Shown here one piece after another: positions 45,714 to 54,200 of a DNA stretch of 64,000 nucleotides; the first letter of the stretch is position 1, and every line of letters starts with the position of its first letter. The DNA is from Pseudomonas chlororaphis (GTDB lineage Bacteria > Pseudomonadota > Gammaproteobacteria > Pseudomonadales > Pseudomonadaceae), in NCBI RefSeq assembly GCF_001921865.1, contig NZ_MSCT01000010.1, forward strand, positions 124,001 through 188,000, given 5' to 3'. The notes beneath the pieces were generated by a model. That model did no database searches. It was not told the origin of the DNA and saw only the letters and a list, made by a program, of their open reading frames with translations. The translations under genes were made by a program, and so were the position numbers.

Positions 45714-46673
45714 TCAAGCGACGGCTACGACGTCGAGAATCCGCTGCACCACCCGGTCCTGGTCGATGCCGGCGGCTTCTGCCTCGAAGGACAGGATAAT
45801 GCGGTGGCGCAACACGTCGAACAGCACCGCCTGGATGTCTTCCGGGCTGACGAAGTCGCGTCCGGCCAGCCAGGCGTGGGCCCGGGCGCAGCGGTCGAGG
45901 GCGATGGAGCCGCGCGGGCTGGCGCCGTAGGCGATCCATTCGGCCATCTCCGGGTCGAACTTGGCCGGGGTGCGGGTGGCCATCACCAACTGCACCAGGT
46001 ATTCCTCCACCGCGTCGGCCATGTACAGGCCGAGGATTTCCTTGCGCGCGGCGAAGATCGCCTGCTGGCTGACCCGGCGCTCGGGCTTGGTTTCGCCGTT
46101 CAGCGCTTCGCCGCGGGCTTGTTGGAGGATGCGCCGCTCCACGGCGGCGTCGGGGAAACCGATCTTCACGTGCATCAGGAATCGGTCGAGCTGGGCTTCA
46201 GGCAGCGGGTAGGTGCCTTCCTGCTCGATCGGGTTCTGCGTGGCCATTACCAGGAACAGCGGCGACAGCTCATAGGTGCTGCGCCCGACGCTGACCTGGC
46301 GCTCGGCCATGGCCTCCAGCAGCGCCGACTGGACCTTGGCCGGGGCACGGTTGATTTCGTCGGCCAGCACCAGGTTGTGAAAGATCGGCCCTTGCTGGAA
46401 CACGAAACTGCCGGTTTCCGGACGATAGATTTCGGTGCCGGTGATGTCGGCGGGGAGCAGGTCGGGGGTGAACTGAATGCGATGGAACTGTGCTTCGATG
46501 CCTTCCGCCAGATCCTTGATGGCCTTGGTCTTGGCCAGGCCCGGGGCGCCCTCGACCAGCATGTGGCCGTCGGCGAGCAGGGCGATGAGCAAGCGCTCGA
46601 TGAGCTTTTCCTGGCCGAGAATCTGCGTTGAAAGAAAGGTTCGCAGCGCCAGTAGCGCTTCACGATGTTCCAT
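45714..46673 (-). CDS. MoxR family AAA+ ATPase
   Basis: A 319-residue cytoplasmic ATPase, first gene of the six-gene operon. Walker A GAPGLAKTK, Walker B LVLADEINRAP, sensor MATQNPIEQEGTYPLPEAQL and the C-terminal lid are all present. MoxR proteins act as chaperones that load or remodel VWA partners, here the three downstream VWA/DUF58 proteins. The 176 bp upstream, up to the transporter gene, shows no clear terminator and must hold the operon promoter. Confidence 0.95.
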   Translation of the reverse strand: MEHREALLALRTFLSTQILGQEKLIERLLIALLADGHMLVEGAPGLAKTKAIKDLAEGIEAQFHRIQFTPDLLPADITGTEIYRPETGSFVFQQGPIFHNLVLADEINRAPAKVQSALLEAMAERQVSVGRSTYELSPLFLVMATQNPIEQEGTYPLPEAQLDRFLMHVKIGFPDAAVERRILQQARGEALNGETKPERRVSQQAIFAARKEILGLYMADAVEEYLVQLVMATRTPAKFDPEMAEWIAYGASPRGSIALDRCARAHAWLAGRDFVSPEDIQAVLFDVLRHRIILSFEAEAAGIDQDRVVQRILDVVAVA

Positions 46674-46849
46674 CGATGACTGTTCCTGCAGAGGGTGACC
46701 GAAGGCGTTTGGATAACGCCAGGGCTGGGGGCGTTACTTTAATCCATCCGGGCCCCTGGCGACTAACGGCGGCTGGTAAATTTGTGCAAATAACCGTTAA
46801 TTTTCCGCGCGCTGACGCGCCGCCCTCACGGCACGCCAGCGGCGGCGGT

Positions 46850-48190
46850 TCAGTTCTTGAAGCTGGAGTGCTTGCGGCCCTGGTCGCACAGGGCGAAGAC
46901 CACCACCAGCACCCCCGAGACCGCGAGGATCAGCCCCACACCGTCGGTCGAGTGAGTGGCCGAACCGGCCACCAGGGCCAGGCCGCCCAGGGGCGCCAGG
47001 CCCCCGGCGATAGCGGTGCCGATTTCCCGGCCGGTGCCGAAACCCGAGGAGCGGGTCTGGGTCGGGAACTGGCGGCTGAGGAACGAGCCCTGGGGGGCGA
47101 ACATCATCGGCGCCAGGACCCCGGTACCGATGGCGATGGCCAGGTAGATCATCAGCGGTTCGCCGGTATTGAGCAGGCTCAGGAAGGGGTAGGCGAACAG
47201 CGCCGAGCACAGGCCGCCGAGCATCAGCACCTGCTTGCTGCTCCAGCGGTCGCAGAGCCAGCCGAAGCAGGGCACGGCGACGATCGCCACCAGGCTGGCG
47301 ATGGTCACCGACAGCGAGGTGACGTGGGCCTCGACGCCCTTGTACTGGGTCAGGTAGGCCAGGGAGAAGGTCTTGAAGATGTAGCTCAGGGCGTTGTAGC
47401 CGATGGCGACGAACAGCACCACGACCAGGCCCTTGAGGTCGTTCTTGAACAGCAGCTTGAGGGGCGAGGCCTGGACCTTGGCGCTGTGCGGGTCCTGGGC
47501 GTTGTCCAGCTCCTTGAACTGCGGGGTTTCCGGAATGCTGCGGCGCACCCACAGGCCGACGCCGACCAGGACGATGCTGCAGACGAACGGAATGCGCCAG
47601 CCGCCGGCGAGCAGGAAGTCGTTGCCGTTCATGGTCAGCAGGTAGACGGTCAGGGACGACAGCAAAAGGCCCAGGTTCAGCCCCAGCGCCGGCCAGGCGC
47701 CCTGGCTGCCGCGCTTGCCTTCGCTGGCGTGTTCATAGGAGGTCACCGCCGCGCCAGACAGTTCGGCGCCGGCGCCCAGGCCCTGGATGATCCGCACCAG
47801 CACCAGGATGATCGGCGCCCAGATGCCGATCGAGGCGTAGCTGGGAATCAGGCCGATCAGGGTGGTGCACACGCCCATCAGGCAGAAGGTGATGACCAGC
47901 ACCTGCTTGCGTCCGAACCGGTCGCCCAGGTAGCCGAACAGCACGCCGCCGAAGGGCCGGGCGATAAAGCCGATGGCGAAGGTGGAGAAGGCCAGCAGCG
48001 AGGCGACCTTCGGGTTGCCGGGGTCGAAGAAGATTTTCGAGAAGACGATGGCCGCCATGGTGGCGTAGAGGTAGAAGTCGTACCACTCCAGCATCGAGCC
48101 GAAGATGGTCGCGGCCGCGACCTTGCGCAGGCGTTTGCGTTTCTGTTGCGGCGTTTCGGGTGCGGCCGTGGCCGTCTCGTAGACAGACAT
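46850..48190 (-). CDS. MHS-family MFS transporter
   Basis: Inner-membrane proton symporter of 446 residues with 12 predicted segments (for example AATIFGSMLEWYDFYLYATM and the segment LGLNLGLLLSSLTVYLL). Motif A GYLGDRFGRK between segments 2 and 3 and the RIIQGLGAGAELSG block place it with the metabolite:H+ symporters (ProP, ShiA, KgtP). It lies 63 bp after lhgO on the same strand, so its cargo is probably a C5 dicarboxylate such as 2-hydroxyglutarate or a related acid; that is inference from context. Confidence 0.9.
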   Translation of the reverse strand: MSVYETATAAPETPQQKRKRLRKVAAATIFGSMLEWYDFYLYATMAAIVFSKIFFDPGNPKVASLLAFSTFAIGFIARPFGGVLFGYLGDRFGRKQVLVITFCLMGVCTTLIGLIPSYASIGIWAPIILVLVRIIQGLGAGAELSGAAVTSYEHASEGKRGSQGAWPALGLNLGLLLSSLTVYLLTMNGNDFLLAGGWRIPFVCSIVLVGVGLWVRRSIPETPQFKELDNAQDPHSAKVQASPLKLLFKNDLKGLVVVLFVAIGYNALSYIFKTFSLAYLTQYKGVEAHVTSLSVTIASLVAIVAVPCFGWLCDRWSSKQVLMLGGLCSALFAYPFLSLLNTGEPLMIYLAIAIGTGVLAPMMFAPQGSFLSRQFPTQTRSSGFGTGREIGTAIAGGLAPLGGLALVAGSATHSTDGVGLILAVSGVLVVVFALCDQGRKHSSFKN

Positions 48191-48253
48191 CCGAGGTTTC
48201 CTTGTTGTTTGTAGTTATTTTCAAGCAGGCGCCAGGCACCTGTGCAGCGGGGT

Positions 48254-49447
48254 TCAAGCAGTCTTGAGAATTCTCTGGGCAATCATCTGGCCGATCGGGA
48301 TGGCCGAGGTCGCGGCCGGCGAGGGGGCGTTGCAGACGTGCACCATGCGCGGGGTTTCGGCGAACAGGAAGTCGTGTACCAGGGTGCCGTCGCGCATCAC
48401 CGCCTGGGCACGGATCCCGGCTTCATAAGGCAGCAGGTCCTCGACTTCCAGGGACGGGCAATACTTGCGGCACTGTTCCAGGTAGCCGCGCTTGAACAGC
48501 GAGTTTTTCATTTCCGCGGTGCCGGAGCCGAGGTTGTTCCAGAGGGTTTTCCAGAAGCCGGGGAAGCGTGCGTACTCGGCCACGTCGCGCCAGTCGATCG
48601 AGAACTTGCGGTAGTTCTCCCGGCCGAGGCCCAGCACGGCATTGGGGCCGACTGTGACGCTGCCGTCGATCATCCGGGTCAGGTGCACGCCGAGAAACGG
48701 CAGTTCCGGGTCGGGGATCGGGTAGATCAGGTGGTTGACGATGGCGTTCTTCGCCGCGGGCAGGCGGAAGTACTCGCCGCGAAAAGGAATGATCTGGTGG
48801 TCGATCCTGACCCCGGCCAGGGTCGCCAGGCGGTCGGATTGCAAGCCGGCGCAGGCCACCAGCTGGCGGGCCTGCCAGACCTTGTCCTGGCTGCTGACGG
48901 TGACGCAGTCGGTGCTCTCGGCAATGGCCGTGACGCTTGTGTCCAGGCGGATCTCGCCGCCCGCGGCCTCGATCACCCGAGCCATGGCCTGGCACACCTG
49001 TTTGTAGTCGACGATGCCGGTGGCATCGAGGAACAGCCCGCCGAGGCCGACGATATTCGGCTCGCGGCGGCGCAGTTCGGTGGCGTCCAGGCGCTCGACC
49101 TTCAGGCCGTTCTGTTGCGAGCGCTCGTACAACGCATGCATGCGCTCGACTTCCAGCGGGGTGGAAGCCACCAGCAATTTGCCGCAGACCTCGAACTTGA
49201 TCCGGTGCTGGGTGCAGAAGTCCTTGGTCGCCTGGGCGCCGCGCTTGCACAGGTCGGCCTTGAGGCTGCCGGGGGCATAGTAGATGCCGGCGTGGATCAC
49301 GCCGCTGTTGTGGCCGGTCTGGTGCCGGGCCAGCACGCTTTCCTTTTCCAGGATCAGCAGCGAGGCGCCGGGCTGGCGCTCAAGCAGCGCCATGGCCGTG
49401 GCGAGGCCGACGATGCCGCCGCCGATGATGCAGTAGTCGTGGATCAT
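48254..49447 (-). CDS. lhgO: L-2-hydroxyglutarate oxidase
   Basis: Membrane-linked FAD enzyme of 397 residues that oxidises L-2-hydroxyglutarate to 2-oxoglutarate, passing electrons to the quinone pool. The FAD motif is CIIGGGIVGLATAMALLERQ and the typical block QTGHNSGVIHAGIYYAPGS is present, with the C-terminal HVCNAPSPAATSAIPIGQ. It is normally linked with csiD for glutarate breakdown, but csiD is absent here; instead it is flanked by a GntR regulator and an MHS transporter. An 11-bp palindrome lies 45 bp upstream of the start. Confidence 0.93.
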   Translation of the reverse strand: MIHDYCIIGGGIVGLATAMALLERQPGASLLILEKESVLARHQTGHNSGVIHAGIYYAPGSLKADLCKRGAQATKDFCTQHRIKFEVCGKLLVASTPLEVERMHALYERSQQNGLKVERLDATELRRREPNIVGLGGLFLDATGIVDYKQVCQAMARVIEAAGGEIRLDTSVTAIAESTDCVTVSSQDKVWQARQLVACAGLQSDRLATLAGVRIDHQIIPFRGEYFRLPAAKNAIVNHLIYPIPDPELPFLGVHLTRMIDGSVTVGPNAVLGLGRENYRKFSIDWRDVAEYARFPGFWKTLWNNLGSGTAEMKNSLFKRGYLEQCRKYCPSLEVEDLLPYEAGIRAQAVMRDGTLVHDFLFAETPRMVHVCNAPSPAATSAIPIGQMIAQRILKTA

Positions 49448-49491
49448 GCAGATGTCATCCTGGTGGTGCTTGTTTTTATCTGATCATCAGG

Positions 49492-49502
49492 TTGTCAGAC
49501 AA
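49492..49502. promoter_or_regulatory. Palindromic operator before lhgO
   Basis: The perfect palindrome TTGTCAGACAA sits 45 bp before the lhgO start. The same 11 bp, within an identical 15-bp context (CAGGTTGTCAGACAA), occurs before the regulator gene. The TTGTC-N-GACAA form suits FCD-type GntR proteins. Confidence 0.8.
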
Positions 49503-49552
49503 AGCTAGGCGAATAAAAAGCGCCGCACCGCGGCGCCGTCGGGTCAGCGGTT

Positions 49553-50263
49553 TCAGTCGATGCTGGGCAGGTCGATTTTCAAGCGTTGGGCGGCGGCCCG
49601 CAGGTGCGCTTCGGCGCAGGCGGCGGCCTGGAGCCGATCGCCGGCGGCGATGGCTTCGTACAGCGCCTGGTGTTCGCGACCGGCGTCGGCGGAACCGCCG
49701 ACCGAATGCGCCGCCGAGTTCTCCCAGGCGGTGCGTCGCGCCTCGGCGAGCTGGCCGCGGAGAAAGTCATGGAAGGCCACGAAGTAGTGGTTTTTGCTGG
49801 CGTCGGCGATGGCCCGGTGGAACGCCACGTCGGCCAGGGCGGCCGCGGCGAAATCGCTGCGCTGCTCGTGCATGTCCTGCAGGGCGGCGCGCATCCGCGC
49901 CAGGTCGGCCTCGTCACGGCGCTGGGCGGCGACGGAGGCGGCCTGGGTTTCGATCCACAGGCGCATTTCGAACATCTGCGCCAGGTCAGGCTTGCGGCCC
50001 TTCTGGCTGGGAAAGCGGAACACGGTGCCGTTGGGGTTCTGCGAAATGTACGAGCCCAGCCCGCGGCGGCTGATCAGAATGCCGTCGGCCTTGAGTTGCG
50101 CCACGGCTTCGCGCACCACCGAGCGGCTGACGTTCAGTTGCTCGGTCAATTGCTGTTCGGTGGGCAGGCGCGATTCGGCGGTCAGGCGGCCGGAGTCGAT
50201 TTCCTTGCGGATGGCGTTGACCACTCGTTCGACCAGGGTGTCGGGGCGCTGGAGCTGAAGCAT
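49553..50263 (-). CDS. GntR family regulator, FadR/FCD subfamily
   Basis: A 236-residue repressor. The N-terminal winged helix (RLPTEQQLTEQLNVSRSVVR, LISRRGLGSYI) is followed by an FCD ligand domain with metal-type residues (MFEMRLWIETQAASVAAQRR, DVAFHRAIADASKN, HQALYEAI). ATG 50263 is preferred; a TTG at 50299 would start inside the operator palindrome. It lies upstream of lhgO on the same strand and probably controls both itself and the lhgO-transporter pair, responding to hydroxyglutarate or a similar acid. Confidence 0.9.
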   Translation of the reverse strand: MLQLQRPDTLVERVVNAIRKEIDSGRLTAESRLPTEQQLTEQLNVSRSVVREAVAQLKADGILISRRGLGSYISQNPNGTVFRFPSQKGRKPDLAQMFEMRLWIETQAASVAAQRRDEADLARMRAALQDMHEQRSDFAAAALADVAFHRAIADASKNHYFVAFHDFLRGQLAEARRTAWENSAAHSVGGSADAGREHQALYEAIAAGDRLQAAACAEAHLRAAAQRLKIDLPSID

Positions 50264-50288
50264 GGGAGGCGGTGGCTCGTAAGTCAGG

Positions 50289-50299
50289 TTGTCAGACAA
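50289..50299. promoter_or_regulatory. Palindromic operator before the GntR gene
   Basis: A second perfect TTGTCAGACAA, 25 bp before ATG 50263, in the same orientation and 15-bp context as the copy before lhgO. It suggests autoregulation. Confidence 0.78.
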
Positions 50300-50340
50300 T
50301 GCCGGGGCGACGGTTTCTTGTCAAGAAACCGGCTGCGGGC

Positions 50341-50694
50341 TCAGAGCTGGCTGATGTAGGTGCCAGTGCCGTCGAGGATGTTCTTCAGGGTTTGCTCGAC
50401 CTCGGCCAGGTCCGCGGCGGCGGTGCCGTGGAGGATTTCCAGGCGGTCGCTGCCGTTGAGCGCGTCGGCGTCGCCGGCGGCGATTTCCAGCAGCAGGCGG
50501 GTCGGGCTCAGGGTGACTTTCACCCCGTCCAGGGTCGAAGGCTCGCCGTCGAGGGTGATCTCCAGTTCGTCCTCGTCCGGGTAGCGGGTCATCAGGAACA
50601 TCTCGCCGCGGTCGCTGTGGCAGCAGAGCATGGCCATGTTGTCTTCTTCGTCGTCGCACGGATTGGCGATCAGGTGGGCGGTGGTCATTTGCAT
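50341..50694 (-). CDS. Hypothetical protein, small acidic
   Basis: A 117-residue cytoplasmic protein (start ATG 50694, or 50688 giving 115 residues). It has a Cys-rich acidic N-terminus (ANPCDDEEDNMAMLCCHSD) and a beta-strand pattern with short acidic turns (YPDEDELEITLDGEPSTLD). No signal peptide or known family; it seems to be the conserved small gene beside gdhB. Longer readings to 50847 lack support. Confidence 0.72.
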   Translation of the reverse strand: MQMTTAHLIANPCDDEEDNMAMLCCHSDRGEMFLMTRYPDEDELEITLDGEPSTLDGVKVTLSPTRLLLEIAAGDADALNGSDRLEILHGTAAADLAEVEQTLKNILDGTGTYISQL

Positions 50695-50983
50695 GGGGCG
50701 GGGTCCTGGGTCTGGCTCCGGCGGCGGAGCAGGGCGATCAAAGGGCAATTCTGCCAGCCCGGGGGAATTTCTGCTGCTTTGTGTGTCAGAGAACAGGTTG
50801 CGGCGTCGCTCGCGAATGCGGGTTTTTCTGGTACGCCAGTGCCGCAAAACCTCGGCCGGGCCGGCATTTTAGCCGCCGGCTGCTAGTGTTGTGGGTGGCC
50901 TGGCCCGCCAGTTGCCTGCCAATGACCGAATATGTCGCAGCACCGCAAGCAGCAGGCTTGCCGCTCTCGTTAAGCTGCGCAAC

Positions 50984-51047
50984 GGATGGGCACCTGTAAA
51001 GGCATTGCCGGGGCGGCCCGGACAGTCGTTTTTACAGAGGCCCATCC
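50984..51047. repeat. Inverted repeat in the gdhB leader
   Basis: A 17-nt arm at 50984-51000 (GGATGGGCACCTGTAAA) pairs with 51031-51047 with two mismatches across a 30-nt loop. No T-run follows. It lies 158 bp before the gdhB start in a 510-bp gap (50695-51204) where no gene is visible. It could act as a leader structure, a protein site or a remnant repeat. Confidence 0.65.
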
Positions 51048-51204
51048 GGGTACGGTGAATGTGACTTGAGCGTCTCGTCCAGCTTCACCACCCTGTCGTC
51101 CTGCGACCTCTGCCCGAGATCCAGGAGCAGGATGACCGACAGCCCCGCAAGGGGATTTGCATGCGACGCTTTACTCAATAACAAGCCCAAGCGGAGTACC
51201 ACAG

Positions 51205-54200
51205 ATGGCGTTCTTCACCGCAGCCAGCAAGGCCGACTTCCAGCACCAACTGCAAGCGGCACTGGCGCAGCACATCAGTGAACAGGCACTGCCACAAGTG
51301 GCGCTGTTCGCTGAACAATTCTTCGGCATCATTTCTCTGGACGAACTCACCCAGCGTCGCTTGTCCGACCTGGCGGGCTGCACCCTTTCTGCCTGGCGCC
51401 TGCTTGAGCGCTTCGACCACGCGCAACCGCAAGTGCGCGTCTACAACCCCGATTACGAACGTCATGGCTGGCAGTCGACCCACACCGCGGTCGAAGTCCT
51501 GCACCATGACCTGCCGTTCCTGGTGGACTCGGTCCGCACCGAGCTGAACCGCCGCGGCTACAGCATCCATACCCTGCAGACCACCGTGCTGAGCGTGCGT
51601 CGCGGGAGCAAGAACGAGCTGCTGGAAATCCTGCCCAAGGGCACCCAGGGCGAAGGCGTCCAGCAAGAGTCGCTGATGTACCTGGAGATCGACCGCTGCG
51701 CCAACACCGCCGAGCTCAATGTGTTGAGCAAGGAGCTGGAGCAGGTGCTGGGCGAAGTCCGCGTCGCGGTCGCCGACTTCGAGCCGATGAAGGCCAAGGT
51801 CCAGGAACTGATCGACGGCATCGGCAACAGCCAGTTCGTCATCGACAGCGATGAAAAGATCGAGATCAAGAGCTTCCTGGAATGGCTGGTGGGCAACCAC
51901 TTCACCTTCCTCGGCTACGAAGAGTTCGTGGTGCGCGAGGACCAGAACGGCGGCCATATCGAATATGACCAGAACTCCTTCCTCGGCCTGGCCAAGCTGC
52001 TGCGCGCCGGCCTCACTGTCGACGACCTGCGCATCGAAGACTACGCCGTGAACTACCTGCGCGAACCGACGCCGCTGTCGTTCGCCAAGGCCGCGCACCC
52101 GAGCCGCGTGCACCGTCCGGCCTACCCGGACTACGTGTCGATCCGCCAGATCGACGCCGACGGCAAGGTGCTCAAGGAATGCCGCTTCATGGGCCTGTAC
52201 ACCTCGTCGGTGTACGGCGAAAGCGTGCGCGTGATTCCCTACATCCGCCGCAAGGTGGAGATCATCGAGCAGCGCTCCGGCTTCCAGGCCAAGGCGCACC
52301 TGGGCAAGGAACTGGCCCAGGTCCTCGAAGTGCTGCCGCGCGACGACCTGTTCCAGACCCCGGTCGACGAGCTGTTCAGCACCGTGATGTCGATCGTGCA
52401 GATCCAGGAACGCAACAAGATCCGCGTGTTCCTGCGCAAGGACCCGTACGGCCGCTTCTGCTACTGCCTGGCCTATGTGCCGCGCGACATCTATTCCACC
52501 GAAGTGCGGCAGAAGATCCAGCAAGTGCTGATGGATCGCCTCAAGGCCAGCGACTGCGAGTTCTGGACCTTCTTCTCCGAATCCGTGCTGGCGCGCGTGC
52601 AACTGATCCTGCGGGTCGACCCGAAGAACCGCCTCGACATCGATCCGCTGCTGCTGGAAAAAGAAGTGGTGCAGGCCTGCCGCAGCTGGCAGGACGACTA
52701 CGCCGCCCTGACCGTCGAAAGCTTCGGCGAAGCCCACGGCACCAATGTGTTGGCCGACTTCCCGAAAGGCTTCCCGGCCGGCTACCGCGAGCGCTTCGCC
52801 GCGCATTCGGCGGTGGTCGACATGCAGCACCTGCTGAGCCTCTCGGAAAAAAATCCGCTAGTGATGAGCTTCTACCAGCCGCTGGGCCAGGTCTCCGGCC
52901 AGCGCGAGCTGCACTGCAAGCTGTACCACGCCGATACCCCGCTGGCGCTGTCCGACGTCCTGCCGATCCTGGAAAACCTCGGCCTGCGCGTGCTCGGTGA
53001 GTTCCCGTACCGCCTGCGCCACACCAACGGCCGCGAGTTCTGGATCCATGACTTCGCCTTCACCGCCGCCGAAGGCCTGGACCTGGATATCCAGCAGCTC
53101 AACGACACCCTGCAGGACGCCTTTGTCCATATCGTCCGCGGCGACGCCGAGAACGATGCGTTCAACCGCCTGGTGCTGACCGCTGGCCTGCCATGGCGCG
53201 ACGTCGCGCTGCTGCGTGCCTACGCCCGCTACCTGAAGCAGATCCGCCTGGGCTTCGACCTGGGGTACATCGCCAGCACCCTGAACAACCACACCGACAT
53301 CGCCCGCGAGCTGACCCGGTTGTTCAAGACCCGTTTCTACCTGGCGCGCAAGCTCACCAGCGAAGACCTGGAAGACAAGCAGCAACGCCTGGAACACGCG
53401 ATCCTCACCGCCCTGGACGAGGTCCAGGTGCTCAACGAAGACCGCATCCTGCGTCGCTACCTGGACCTGATCAAGGCTACCCTGCGGACCAACTTCTACC
53501 AGACCGACGCCAACGGCCAGAACAAGTCCTACTTCAGCTTCAAGTTCAACCCGCACGCGATTCCCGAGCTGCCCAAGCCGGTACCGAAGTTCGAGATCTT
53601 CGTCTACTCGCCGCGCGTCGAAGGCGTGCACCTGCGTTTCGGCAACGTCGCCCGCGGCGGCCTGCGCTGGTCCGACCGCGAGGAAGACTTCCGCACCGAA
53701 GTCCTGGGCCTGGTAAAAGCCCAGCAAGTGAAGAACTCGGTGATCGTGCCGGTGGGCGCCAAGGGCGGCTTCCTGCCGCGTCGCCTGCCGCTGGGTGGCA
53801 GCCGTGACGAGATCGCGGCCGAAGGCATCGCCTGCTACCGCATCTTCATCTCGGGCCTGTTGGACATCACCGACAACCTGAAGGACGGCGCCCTGGTGCC
53901 GCCGGCCAACGTCGTGCGTCACGACGACGATGACCCGTACCTGGTGGTGGCGGCCGACAAAGGCACCGCGACCTTCTCCGACATCGCCAACGGCATCGCC
54001 ATCGACTACGGCTTCTGGCTGGGCGACGCGTTCGCCTCCGGCGGCTCCGCCGGCTACGACCACAAGAAGATGGGCATCACCGCCAAGGGCGCGTGGGTCG
54101 GCGTGCAGCGCCACTTCCGCGAGCGCGGCATCAACGTCCAGGAAGACAGCATCACCGTGGTAGGCGTGGGCGACATGGCCGGCGACGTGTTCGGCAACGG

